Shown here piece after piece: positions 18,195 to 26,325 of a DNA stretch of 64,000 nucleotides. Under the pieces are notes generated by a model, which saw nothing but the letters and a program-made list of their open reading frames with translations, had not been told where the DNA came from and did no database searches. The position numbers were made by a program, and so were the translations under genes. Source of the stretch: JADJOM01 sp963817435 (GTDB lineage Bacteria > Gemmatimonadota > Gemmatimonadetes > Gemmatimonadales > GWC2-71-9); the NCBI GenBank assembly GCA_963817435.1, contig CAWFNY010000001.1, positions 496,001 through 560,000 of the forward strand. The letters run 5' to 3'. Every line of letters begins with the position of its first letter. The first letter of the stretch is position 1.

Positions 18195-18675
18195 AGCAAC
18201 CCCGGGGGTGGTGATTCGGAACCGCCCCCTGACGCTTCGGCTGTTGCCCTAACCCCCAGCCAATCCTATCTTTAGCCCATGCCTTCAAATTGGCTGGGCA
18301 ATCGGTTCGCTCCCGTGGCGGCCGTCCTCCTTCTGGGGGGACGGCTCCTCGGCGCCCGGCCGCGTATCGTGGGACGACGCGCATCTGCGGTCGTCCCGCC
18401 AGCAGTGCATCAGCTTCGCCGCAGGAAGACCGGAAGCGCCGGGTGCTCAAGCGCCCTTCGCGCCGGGGCCAAACGGCATTCCGTAGGACCGTATCCCAAT
18501 TCCACGTCCCAGGCGACCGAATTGCCGGTCGCGGGGCAGTCCCGGTGGTCGCGGCGCGGGTCCCTTACCCGCGCCAATCCGATCGTCGGGCTCCAGACTT
18601 TTTTGACCGGACACGCGGATCTCCGACGCACAGGCGTCGGCGGGGTCCTGTCGCCTCCGGCCGAGGTTCGCACGC
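18195..18675 (+). other. 481-bp gene-free leader region before RNase E/G
   Basis: No convincing coding sequence. It opens with a hairpin (about 18206-18232, GGGGGTGGT against ACCGCCCCC with one wobble) just after the dehydrogenase gene, then the promoter at 18244. About 400 nt of GC-rich sequence with several short inverted repeats follows before the GTG. I see no SRP, tmRNA, RNase P or riboswitch signature. A long structured 5' leader is known for E. coli rne, where it mediates autoregulation; the same here is only an inference. Confidence 0.5.
18244..18272 (+). promoter_or_regulatory. Predicted promoter of RNase E/G gene
   Basis: TTGCCC (18244-18249), a 17-bp spacer and TATCTT (18267-18272) form a well-spaced sigma-70 promoter. 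Start of transcription would fall near 18279, about 400 nt before the rng start codon. The -35 TTGCC motif recurs at 20333 and 41331 with the same spacing. Confidence 0.5.
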
Positions 18676-20319
18676 GTGAAGCGCGAAATTCTGATCAACG
18701 GGAGCCAGCGGGAAACCCGCGTGGCAATTCTCGAGGACGACCGCCTCGTAGAGCTCTTGGTGGACCGCCAGGATCATCGCCGCATCGTCGGCGACATCTA
18801 TCTGGGCAAGGTCGAAGCCGTCCTTCCGGGAATCCAGGCCGCATTCGTTGACATCGGGCTGGAGAAGAGCGCCTTTCTCCATGCCTCCGATCTCCTCGAG
18901 CCTGAGGAGGATGAGGAGCCGACCGGCGAAGAGGGCGACGACGCCTTCGAGGAAGCGGCCGAGATCGAGGGCGCCGAGGAAGGCGAAGGCAAGGGCCGGG
19001 GCCGGGGTCGCCGAGGTGGCGACGCCGCGGTGGCGAGCGAGCCACGTCAGCGGGAGGTGCGGTCGCGGCGGGCGCTTCCCGATATCTCGGACATCGTCAA
19101 GAAGGGGCAGACCCTCCTCGTGCAGGTGACCAAGGAGCCCATCTCCACCAAGGGCTGCCGGGTCACGGCGCAGATCTCCCTCCCGGGCCGCTTCCTGGTC
19201 TACATGCCCTACGCCTCCAAGGTGGGCGTGAGCCGGAAGATCGAGAGCAAGGAACTCCGCAGCAAACTCCGCGAAATGGTGGCGACCTACCTGCCGAAGG
19301 ATGCCGGCGGCATGATCGTCCGCACCGTGGCCGAAGGGGTCACCGAGGAGCATTTCCAGCGGGAGGTCGAGGGACTCCTCGGCCTCTGGAAGAAGATCAA
19401 CAGGAAGAAGACCTTCGTCCGCGCCCCCGCGCTGGTGCAGCGGGAGACCTCACTGACGCGCGGCATCATCCGCGACCTCTTCAGCGCCAAGGTTGATTCG
19501 CTCCAGGTTGACTCGAAGGAGCTGTTCAACGAAATCGATCTGTACCTCAAGCAGGTGGATCCTGAACTCGTCGATCGGGTCAATCTGTACAGCGACAACG
19601 TCCCGGTGTTCGACAAGTTCGACATCGAGAACGAGATCCGCGACCTCTTCAAGGCACGGTGCGACCTGCCGACCGGCGGCTACATCATCATCCAGCCGAC
19701 CGAGGCGCTGGTCTCGATCGACGTCAACACCGGCCGGTACACCGGCAAGCGGGATCCCGAGAAGACGATCCTCAAGACCAATCTGGAGGCCGCGCGGGAG
19801 ATCGCCCGGCAGATCCGCCTCCGCGATATCGGGGGCATCATCGTCTGCGACTTCATCGACATGGAGACCCGCCAGAATCGCGAGCGGGTGCTTCAGGAAC
19901 TGAGAGCGCATCTCGGCCGCGACCGCGCCCGCACCAAGGCTTTCGCCGTGTCGGAACTGGGCCTGATCGAGATGACCCGGCAGCGGGTCCGGCCCTCGCT
20001 ATGGCACTCGATGACCGCCGAGTGCCCCGCCTGCGGAGGCACCGGGCGGGTCTTCACGCCTGAGGTCATTGCGCGCCGCCTGGAACGGACTCTGAAGCGG
20101 GCGGGGCGGGAGCGGCGGGAGCGGCAGCTCGCGGTCCGGGTGCACCCAGAAGTGGCGCTCTACCTCCTCGAGGAGGAACCGAAGCTGATTCACACCCTCG
20201 GCAAGATGACCGGGCTCGAACTGGAGCTCCGGGATGATCCGATGATGCGGGTCGACGAGTTCCGGCTCATGAGCCGTCCGGGGGGCCGGGACGTCACCGA
20301 CCTGTACGCGGTCGCCTAG
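18676..20319 (+). CDS. rng: Ribonuclease E/G family endoribonuclease
   Basis: Single-strand endoribonuclease for mRNA decay and rRNA processing, 547 residues. The N-terminal S1 domain is interrupted by an acidic, Gly/Arg-rich insertion (about residues 75-135). The DNase-I-like catalytic core has Asp349 (SIDVNTGRYTG) and Asp392 (CDFIDM), matching the metal-binding Asp pair of E. coli RNase E. The zinc link is C450-P-A-C453. The long scaffold tail of E. coli RNase E is missing, so it is RNase G-sized plus the insertion. The start is a GTG; rplU and rpmA follow, a frequent neighbourhood. Confidence 0.92.
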   Translation: MKREILINGSQRETRVAILEDDRLVELLVDRQDHRRIVGDIYLGKVEAVLPGIQAAFVDIGLEKSAFLHASDLLEPEEDEEPTGEEGDDAFEEAAEIEGAEEGEGKGRGRGRRGGDAAVASEPRQREVRSRRALPDISDIVKKGQTLLVQVTKEPISTKGCRVTAQISLPGRFLVYMPYASKVGVSRKIESKELRSKLREMVATYLPKDAGGMIVRTVAEGVTEEHFQREVEGLLGLWKKINRKKTFVRAPALVQRETSLTRGIIRDLFSAKVDSLQVDSKELFNEIDLYLKQVDPELVDRVNLYSDNVPVFDKFDIENEIRDLFKARCDLPTGGYIIIQPTEALVSIDVNTGRYTGKRDPEKTILKTNLEAAREIARQIRLRDIGGIIVCDFIDMETRQNRERVLQELRAHLGRDRARTKAFAVSELGLIEMTRQRVRPSLWHSMTAECPACGGTGRVFTPEVIARRLERTLKRAGRERRERQLAVRVHPEVALYLLEEEPKLIHTLGKMTGLELELRDDPMMRVDEFRLMSRPGGRDVTDLYAVA

Positions 20320-20332
20320 GCCTCAGGGCCCC

Positions 20333-20361
20333 TTGCCGAAACTCCTGCCCGCCGCTACACT
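20333..20361 (+). promoter_or_regulatory. Predicted promoter of rplU-rpmA
   Basis: TTGCCG (20333-20338), 17-bp spacer, TACACT (20356-20361). It lies just after the rng stop and about 40 bp before rplU, implying that the ribosomal-protein pair can be transcribed separately from rng. Confidence 0.5.
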
Positions 20362-20402
20362 TACGGGCTCTTGAGGCTAGTCTTTTCGACCACGAGTCCG
20401 AT

Positions 20403-20717
20403 ATGTACGCGATTATCCGCGCAGGCGGGAAGCAGTTCCGAGCCGAGAAGGGAATGACTCTCCAGGTCCCGCTGATGGACGATGCGGTGCCGGGCAGCAC
20501 TCTGACCTTCGATGAGGTGCTGCTGTCTTCTGACGGCACCACGGTGAAGGCCGGCACCCCGCTGGTGAAGGGCGCCAAGGTCACCGCCGAGGTCATCGGC
20601 CTGGCCAAGGGCATCAAGATCTATGTCTGGAAGTTCAAGCGCCGGAAGAACTACCGCCGGAAGACCGGCCACCGCCAGAAGTACACCGCGGTGCGTATCA
20701 CCGAAGTGACGGTCTGA
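20403..20717 (+). CDS. rplU: 50S ribosomal protein L21
   Basis: Ribosomal protein of 104 residues. It begins MYAIIRAGGKQFRAEKGMTL and carries the L21 signature WKFKRRKNYRRKTGHRQKYT near the C-terminus. Normal family length. It is followed 7 bp later by rpmA, the standard L21-L27 pair. Confidence 0.98.
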   Translation: MYAIIRAGGKQFRAEKGMTLQVPLMDDAVPGSTLTFDEVLLSSDGTTVKAGTPLVKGAKVTAEVIGLAKGIKIYVWKFKRRKNYRRKTGHRQKYTAVRITEVTV

Positions 20718-20724
20718 GGATACC

Positions 20725-21000
20725 ATGGCTCACAAAAAGGGCGTCGGCTCCAGCCGCAACGGCCGCGATTCGAATCCGCAGTACCTTGGCGTGAAGCGCT
20801 ACGGCGGCGAGCAGGTGATCGCCGGCAACATCATCGTGCGCCAGCGCGGAACCAAGTTCCATCCGGGCAAGAACGTGGGTCTCGGCAACGACCACACGCT
20901 CTTCGCACTGGTGGATGGCGTGGTCAAGTTCGAGCACAAGGACAAGAAGCGGATGAAGGTTTCCGTCTACCCCGCCGAGGCCGCTGCAGCCGCGAGCTGA
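20725..21000 (+). CDS. rpmA: 50S ribosomal protein L27
   Basis: Ribosomal protein of 91 residues starting MAHKKGVGSSRNGRDSNPQ, the typical unprocessed L27 N-terminus that reaches the peptidyl-transferase centre. The internal signature QRGTKFHPGKNVGLGNDHTL is intact. No N-terminal cleavage extension of the Firmicutes type. A strong terminator follows. Confidence 0.98.
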   Translation: MAHKKGVGSSRNGRDSNPQYLGVKRYGGEQVIAGNIIVRQRGTKFHPGKNVGLGNDHTLFALVDGVVKFEHKDKKRMKVSVYPAEAAAAAS

Positions 21001-21024
21001 GCATCGGACAGGTTTCGGAATGCG

Positions 21025-21057
21025 GGGCCGGAGAACTTCTCCGGCCCTTTTCTTTTT
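21025..21057 (+). terminator. Rho-independent terminator after rpmA
   Basis: GGGCCGGAG (21025-21033), loop AACTT, CTCCGGCCC (21039-21047), then TTTTCTTTTT. A 9-bp GC stem plus T-tract is a textbook intrinsic terminator for the rplU-rpmA transcript. Confidence 0.9.
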
Positions 21058-21135
21058 CCCCTCCGAGCTGCCAGAGTGAAACATGGCCAGGCACGACTGC
21101 GTTAGATTCAGCTGACCTGATGCCAAGGGGAGTGT

Positions 21136-21477
21136 ATGGCCGGAATCTTCGATACTCTGAACCGCGAACTCGAGACCTTCGGGAAGCGGGCCCAGCAGGC
21201 GCTCGACGAGGGCAAACTCCAGCTGGAGCGCTTCAGGCTGCAGCGCGAACGGGACGAGGCCGCCAGGAAGCTCGGCTACCTGTTCCACCAGCGCGAGCGC
21301 GGCCGGACCGTCGAGCAACCTGAAGTGGACGCGTGGCTGCAGCGAATGGATGCCCACGACGCGGCGATCGCGCGAGTCGAGCGGGAGATGGCCGCGACCA
21401 AGGGGGAGTCGGTGACGGTGAGTGAAGCCCCGCCCCCGGCGAGCGCCCAGACTGGAGAGTCGGAGGTAGTGAAGTAG
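21136..21477 (+). CDS. Hypothetical coiled-coil protein
   Basis: Soluble, highly charged protein of 113 residues. It starts MAGIFDTLNRELETFGKRAQ, continues as a predicted long helix or coiled coil to about residue 90, and ends in a low-complexity PPPASAQTGE tail. No cysteines and no signal peptide. I do not recognise a family. It stands alone between two terminators, so it is probably its own transcription unit. Confidence 0.7.
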   Translation: MAGIFDTLNRELETFGKRAQQALDEGKLQLERFRLQRERDEAARKLGYLFHQRERGRTVEQPEVDAWLQRMDAHDAAIARVEREMAATKGESVTVSEAPPPASAQTGESEVVK

Positions 21478-21506
21478 TCGTTCGCGGGCCCAGCAGCTCA
21501 TGTGAG

Positions 21507-21543
21507 AACGCCCCCCAGGTCATCGACCCGGGGGGCGTTTCGT
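21507..21543. terminator. Hairpin terminator between convergent genes
   Basis: AACGCCCCCC (21507-21516) pairs with GGGGGGCGTT (21530-21539), and an inner GGTC/GACC extends the stem. TTT follows on the plus strand and AA precedes on the other side. It lies between the plus-strand gene ending at 21477 and the minus-strand gene ending at 21567 and could serve both. Confidence 0.75.
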
Positions 21544-21566
21544 CTGCCTCAGGGGCTGCGATGGAC

Positions 21567-22820
21567 CTAGTAGGTCGGCGGCAGCTTCCGGTATCGGTCC
21601 AGCAAGTCGGTCTGACGGCTGGTATAGGGAATCTCGGTTCCCCGGATGAAGACGTGGTCGGCATGACTCGCGAAGTCCAGCGGGTCGGCAGACCAGACCA
21701 CGACGTCGGCGACCTTGCCACGCTCCAGCGATCCGTAGCGATCGTCCACGCCGAAGGCGCGGGCCGGGGCCAGCGTGATCGCCGCGAGGGCGGCATCCCA
21801 TGACATGCCGAACCGGACGGCGTGTCCCGCGGACCAGCGCAGGTTTCTCGGGCCCCCGCTCTGGCTCTCCGTCAGGATCACCGATACGCCGGCGCGCTGC
21901 AGCAGCGTCGCCGCGTCGAAGCGGGCGCCGGGCCCGTCGAACGTCGGAATGTCGTCGATCGGATTGAGGATGACTGGCACTCTGGCCGCCGCCAGCTCCG
22001 CGGCCAGCTTCCAGGCTTCCACGCCACCGCGAATGATGATCTTGAGCCGGAACTCGCGGGCCAGGCGAAGCGCACTGGCGATGTCGCTCTGCCGATTGGC
22101 ATCGAACACCACCGGCAGCTCCCCCCGCAGCACCGGGCCCAGCGCCTCGAGGTCGGCCGCGGGCGCGGACAGCGCCTGCATCTGGTTCTTGCGGAAGTCC
22201 GCTTTCCTCCGGTCGTACTCCTGCGCGTCGGCGAAGAGCCGCCGGAGCGCCTCCAGCACACCCGCCCGGCTGCCGCCTCCCGCGCCCTTGCTCGATTCGC
22301 TCACGTTGATGACCATCGCGAGCGGGGAGCGGGTCACCAGCGTCTCGATCCGGTCGCCCAGCAGCTCGATCAGGACCGACTGCCCCGCGACCAGCCCGGA
22401 TGACGGACCGGTGACCGCGGTGGTCACCCCCTCCAGCCGCGCGATCGCGATCAGCGGCGTCGCGGGGTCGATTCCCTCGGCCACGTTGAATGCGGCGTTG
22501 ATGTCGCCGGAGTGATTCGCCTCGTTCGTCGCGTCCACGGAGCCGACCTGCTGCAGTCCGAGCGTCGTATTCGCGTGCATGAGGCCGGGGGTCACCCATT
22601 TGCCGGTCGCATCGATCCGGGTGGCGTCGGCGGGAATCGCGACGTCGGTGCCGACGTCCACGATGCGGCCGTCACGAATCAGGACGGTGGCGTGCTCGAG
22701 TTTCGGGCCGGAGACGGGGTAGACCGTGCCACCGGTGATGGCGATCGTCTGCGCCGCGGCCACTCCAGGCCAGCAGGCGATCAGCGCCGCCGAGACCACT
22801 GCGCGTCCGCGGGCGATCAT
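21567..22820 (-). CDS. Exported amidohydrolase-family protein with altered metal motif
   Basis: Amidohydrolase-superfamily protein of 417 residues with a Sec signal peptide cleaved after VAAAQ. Composite-domain features include GGTVYPVSGPKLEHATVLIRDGRI-type beta strands and a C-terminal GSLERGKVADVVVWSADP. The usual first metal motif PGLIDxHxH is PGLMHANTTLG here, so one of the two His ligands is absent. Activity as a canonical binuclear metallohydrolase is doubtful. It overlaps its upstream neighbour by 4 bp and forms a pair with that intact paralogue, perhaps as a heteromer. Confidence 0.82.
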   Translation of the reverse strand: MIARGRAVVSAALIACWPGVAAAQTIAITGGTVYPVSGPKLEHATVLIRDGRIVDVGTDVAIPADATRIDATGKWVTPGLMHANTTLGLQQVGSVDATNEANHSGDINAAFNVAEGIDPATPLIAIARLEGVTTAVTGPSSGLVAGQSVLIELLGDRIETLVTRSPLAMVINVSESSKGAGGGSRAGVLEALRRLFADAQEYDRRKADFRKNQMQALSAPAADLEALGPVLRGELPVVFDANRQSDIASALRLAREFRLKIIIRGGVEAWKLAAELAAARVPVILNPIDDIPTFDGPGARFDAATLLQRAGVSVILTESQSGGPRNLRWSAGHAVRFGMSWDAALAAITLAPARAFGVDDRYGSLERGKVADVVVWSADPLDFASHADHVFIRGTEIPYTSRQTDLLDRYRKLPPTY

Positions 22821-24229
22821 CGTCCCACTCCCGGCTCGGTGATACCCAGGTTGAAATCGGTGGACGGCTGATGTTTGGGGTCGTGCCGGTCGAAGACCAG
22901 CCAGCCGTCGTTGTAGACCTGATCCGCGGTGCTGTAGATCGAGAATGGGTCGCCCGACCAGAGTACCACGTCCGCCATCTTGCCGACCTCGAGCGTCCCG
23001 GTCACCGAGTCGATGCCGAGTGCCCAGGCGGGGTTCGCGGTGATCCAGCGGATCGCCTGTTCGCGTGTTACCGCGATCCCGGCCTGTTGCCCGGCGTACA
23101 TCGCCTTGGCTGCGTCCTGATTCAGCCGCTGAATCCCGATGGCGTCGTCCGAGTGGATGATGGCGCGGGCGCCTGCCTGGGTGATCAGCGCCGCGTTCTG
23201 GGGCACGGCATCATACGATTCCATCTTGAAGCAGCACCAGTCGGACCACACCGACGCCGCGATGCCCTCCCGCGCGAGCAGGTCGGCCACCTTGTACCCC
23301 TCGACCACGTGATGGAAGGCCCGGATCTTGAACCCGAACTCGTGCGAGAGGTCGATCATCTGCGCCATTTCGTCGGCGCGATAGCAATGATTGTGTACCA
23401 GGATCCGTCCCCGCAGCACGTCGGCCAGCGTCTCGAGCTGCAGGTCGCGGTCGGGGGGATTGCCTTTTCTGTTCTTGAGCCACTCATCCCATTTCTGCCG
23501 GTACTGTTCCGCGCGAATGAATGCCTCACGATAGCCCGCCATGTTGCCCATCCGGGTCGACGGGCCGCGACTCTGGTAGACCCGCTTCGGGTTCTCGCCG
23601 CACGCCATCTTCAGGCCGTAGGGTGCGCCCGGGAATTTCATCTCCTGGACGGTGCGCGCCGGGATCAGTCGGAGTGTCGCCGACCGGCCGCCGATGAGGT
23701 TCGCGGATCCAGGAAGCGCCTGAATGGTCGTGACGCCGCCCGCGATTGCGAGGGGAATCTGGGGATCCTGGGGCCAGAAGCTGTGTTCCGCCCAGACCTG
23801 GGCGGTCACCGGATTGGTGGCCTCATTGCCGTCGCTTTCCGCGAAGGTGCCGGGGGCCGAGTAGACGCCGAGGTGGCTGTGGGTATCGATGAGGCCCGGG
23901 GTGACGAACTTCCCGGTACCGTCGACAACCGTCGCATCCGGCGGGGGCTCGAGATTCGTGCCCACGGAGACGATCCGCCCATCGCGGAAGAGAATTGAGG
24001 CGCCGGACATCTCGGCGCCGACGCCGGTCATGATCGTCGCGTTGCGGATGAATACCGGTGGGTACGGTTTCCGCTGGTAGGTGGAGGGATACTGACTCCG
24101 CTCCCAGCTCTGGGTGGCTCTCGACGACGAGGACGCCGCCGCCGCCGGAGCCGGGCCCGCCGTCTGCGCGGTGGTGGCGCATGCGGCCAGTGCCAGCGGA
24201 AGCAGTCCGAGGATTGATGAGCGAGGCAT
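22817..24229 (-). CDS. Amidohydrolase-family lipoprotein
   Basis: Amidohydrolase of 470 residues with lipobox LALAAC (Cys18), predicting an envelope lipoprotein. The first metal motif is intact (TPGLIDTHSHLG), as are later conserved positions HNHCYRADEM, RAFHHVVEGYK and IHSDDAIGIQRL. The end carries GTLEVGKMADVVLWSGDPFS. Imidazolonepropionase/dipeptidase-like members are the nearest type; substrate unknown. I chose the start at 24229, which gives the lipobox; a longer reading upstream would run into non-coding sequence. It is part of a four-gene minus-strand unit with the M16-like genes. Confidence 0.87.
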   Translation of the reverse strand: MPRSSILGLLPLALAACATTAQTAGPAPAAAASSSSRATQSWERSQYPSTYQRKPYPPVFIRNATIMTGVGAEMSGASILFRDGRIVSVGTNLEPPPDATVVDGTGKFVTPGLIDTHSHLGVYSAPGTFAESDGNEATNPVTAQVWAEHSFWPQDPQIPLAIAGGVTTIQALPGSANLIGGRSATLRLIPARTVQEMKFPGAPYGLKMACGENPKRVYQSRGPSTRMGNMAGYREAFIRAEQYRQKWDEWLKNRKGNPPDRDLQLETLADVLRGRILVHNHCYRADEMAQMIDLSHEFGFKIRAFHHVVEGYKVADLLAREGIAASVWSDWCCFKMESYDAVPQNAALITQAGARAIIHSDDAIGIQRLNQDAAKAMYAGQQAGIAVTREQAIRWITANPAWALGIDSVTGTLEVGKMADVVLWSGDPFSIYSTADQVYNDGWLVFDRHDPKHQPSTDFNLGITEPGVGR

Positions 24230-24255
24230 CGCGCGGTTCCTTTGCACCAGCGGGG

Positions 24256-26325
24256 TCAGGGGTTCACGGCGACGAAGACCACGGGCGAATTGGCAAGTTC
24301 GACCCGGACGACCCGGTGGGGAAGTGCGGTCGTCACAAAGAAGGAGACCCGCTGCTGGCCCCCTTCGAGATCGGCGCGATAGCACTCGAAGCTGCCGGCG
24401 GGAGTGTTGACCTGGGTGATATCCGCGGCAGTGAGGGTCAGGCCGCGAATGGCGTTCTCGCCGGAGACGAACACCTGGAACGACCAGCGGGTGTTCATCG
24501 CCCACGGGAGCAGCGGCAGGATCGCCTGGACCGCGTTGTCGTCGAGCACGGTGGACGCGACGGCGGTGTCCACCGTGAAATGCTCCGGGCCGTTGGGGCC
24601 GACGACCTGCACCTCACCCCGCACCCGCCCGCCGCTGTATCCGAGCCGAATCCGGGTGTCCTGGCCGCGGACGACGCCGGCCTGATCCAGGTGGCGCATG
24701 TGGCCGACGGTGTCGAACGTCAGCGTCGTCGTCTGGTTGAGCGCCTGCCCGAGTTGGGTGCGCTCGGAGTAGACCAGGCTGTCGCCGTCCCGCGCCAGCC
24801 GGGTCACCTGCAGGCCGATCGTCTGCCCCTGGGCGAGAATGGCGAGCGTATCGGTCCGCGGCGCCACCGACGCGAGATTGAGGACCAGCGCTCCGGCATG
24901 CGGCTCGATTTCCGCGGGGGTGAGCGGATGGCCATCGTTGGCGAAGAGCTGCACCGGGGCGATACGGCTGAGTGGCCCATACAGGCGGGCGCCATCGCCC
25001 ACGACCACGGTGACGAGGGCGTTCGCCGGAAATGCGCGTCGGGCGACGGCGCGAACCTGGGCCGCGGTGATGCCCGCGACTTTCATCCGGTATCCGGCGA
25101 CATAGCTCGCGGGAAGTCCAAGCACGCTGGTCTCGGTGATCCCGCCAGCGAGCTGACTGGCACTCTGCAGCCGCAGGGCGAATGCGCCAGCGACGTTTTC
25201 CCTCGCGCGGGCAAGTTCCCGCGCGGGGGCGAGCTCGTTTCTGAGGAGATCCAGCTGCGCGTACATCTCGCGCAGCGCGGAGTCGGTGGCCTCGGCCGGC
25301 ACGGCCGCCGTCGCCTGGAACAGTCCGAGCCGCGACGTCCGGAGGAAGGAGGCCCCCGTCGCCGAGGTCCATGCATGGTCGCGTCCGAGTGCGCGAACGA
25401 GCCGGCCGTTGCGTTCATCGCCGATGATGCGATTCAGGACGGCCGCCGCGTAGTAGGCCGTGTCGGTGCCGGCGAAGGTCGTGCCGCCGACCAGGATGCT
25501 CGCGTCTCGCGCACCGGGCACGTGCACCAGCACGATGCCGCGGGGCGGGGCACTCTTCACCGGCACCGGCAGCGGCGCCGGCTTCACGCCCTTCCACGCG
25601 CCGAATGCCTTTGTCGCAAGGCGCCGTGCCTCGGGCAAGGTGATGTCGCCGACGACGACGAGAATCGCACCGGCCGGCCGGACCCGCGCCTTGTGGAAGG
25701 CCAGAAGATCCTCCCGGGTGATCGCGGTAACAGAGGCGGGTGTCGCCCGCCGCGCGTACGGAAAGCGCTGGTAGGCGCCGATCAGGAAGATCCGGGCGGC
25801 CAGAGTGCCCGGATCCGCGAGACCGCCCTGCAACGCGTCGGCGGTCTGGCCGCGGAGGAGCTCCAGCTCGTCGCGCGCGAGCGCGGGCCGCAGCAGCCCG
25901 TCGGCGATGAGCTCGAAGGCGAGCGCGGCATGCGCTGAAACGACGTCGGCCTGGACGGTGAGAAAATCGGGATCGGCGGCGGCGCTCAGCGAACCGCCCA
26001 CGCCTTCAATCGCCGCTGCCACCTGGGACGCGGTGCGGGTGCCGCCGCCGCGCGTGACCAGCCCGGCCAGCATCTCGGCGAGGCCTTCCCGGTCCGGTGG
26101 GTCGAACGCGCTCCCAGCCGGCACCGAGAGGGTCAGCGACAGCACCGGCTGCCGATGCTGCTCCAGCAGGATCATTCGCAGCCCGTTGGCCAGCACCGCC
26201 TCCTGGGCGCGGGGCAGGGATGGAGCGATAATCGGGGCCGGTTCGGGGGGGCCGGCCGGCACCTGCTGTGCGGCCAGTGGCAGCACGGGAGCCAGCAGGG
26301 CGCCCACCAGCATGGTGCGGTTCAT
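24256..26325 (-). CDS. M16-like peptidase family protein without zinc motif, DUF3108-like C-terminus
   Basis: Exported protein of 689 residues with signal peptide ending LAAQ. Residues about 40-450 resemble the M16B (pitrilysin/processing-peptidase) fold with LANGLRMILLEQHRQPVLSL and VVVGDITLPEARRLA. The zinc motif HxxEH expected at residues 84-88 reads EMLAG, so all three key residues are missing. The last about 230 residues look like a DUF3108-type periplasmic domain (TPAGSFECYRADL, TALPHRVVRVEL). It overlaps the upstream M16-like gene by 4 bp and is probably its partner subunit. Confidence 0.82.
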   Translation of the reverse strand: MNRTMLVGALLAPVLPLAAQQVPAGPPEPAPIIAPSLPRAQEAVLANGLRMILLEQHRQPVLSLTLSVPAGSAFDPPDREGLAEMLAGLVTRGGGTRTASQVAAAIEGVGGSLSAAADPDFLTVQADVVSAHAALAFELIADGLLRPALARDELELLRGQTADALQGGLADPGTLAARIFLIGAYQRFPYARRATPASVTAITREDLLAFHKARVRPAGAILVVVGDITLPEARRLATKAFGAWKGVKPAPLPVPVKSAPPRGIVLVHVPGARDASILVGGTTFAGTDTAYYAAAVLNRIIGDERNGRLVRALGRDHAWTSATGASFLRTSRLGLFQATAAVPAEATDSALREMYAQLDLLRNELAPARELARARENVAGAFALRLQSASQLAGGITETSVLGLPASYVAGYRMKVAGITAAQVRAVARRAFPANALVTVVVGDGARLYGPLSRIAPVQLFANDGHPLTPAEIEPHAGALVLNLASVAPRTDTLAILAQGQTIGLQVTRLARDGDSLVYSERTQLGQALNQTTTLTFDTVGHMRHLDQAGVVRGQDTRIRLGYSGGRVRGEVQVVGPNGPEHFTVDTAVASTVLDDNAVQAILPLLPWAMNTRWSFQVFVSGENAIRGLTLTAADITQVNTPAGSFECYRADLEGGQQRVSFFVTTALPHRVVRVELANSPVVFVAVNP

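Noticed and set aside
18195..18675. SRP RNA, tmRNA, RNase P RNA or riboswitch in the long gap
   Set aside because: None of the conserved core sequences of these RNAs could be found on either strand.
18279..18851. Plus-strand open reading of 190 residues starting at the predicted rng transcription start
   Set aside because: It overlaps the rng coding region out of frame by 176 bp, is Arg/Gly/Ser-rich like random high-GC reading, and has no recognisable motif or ribosome-binding site.
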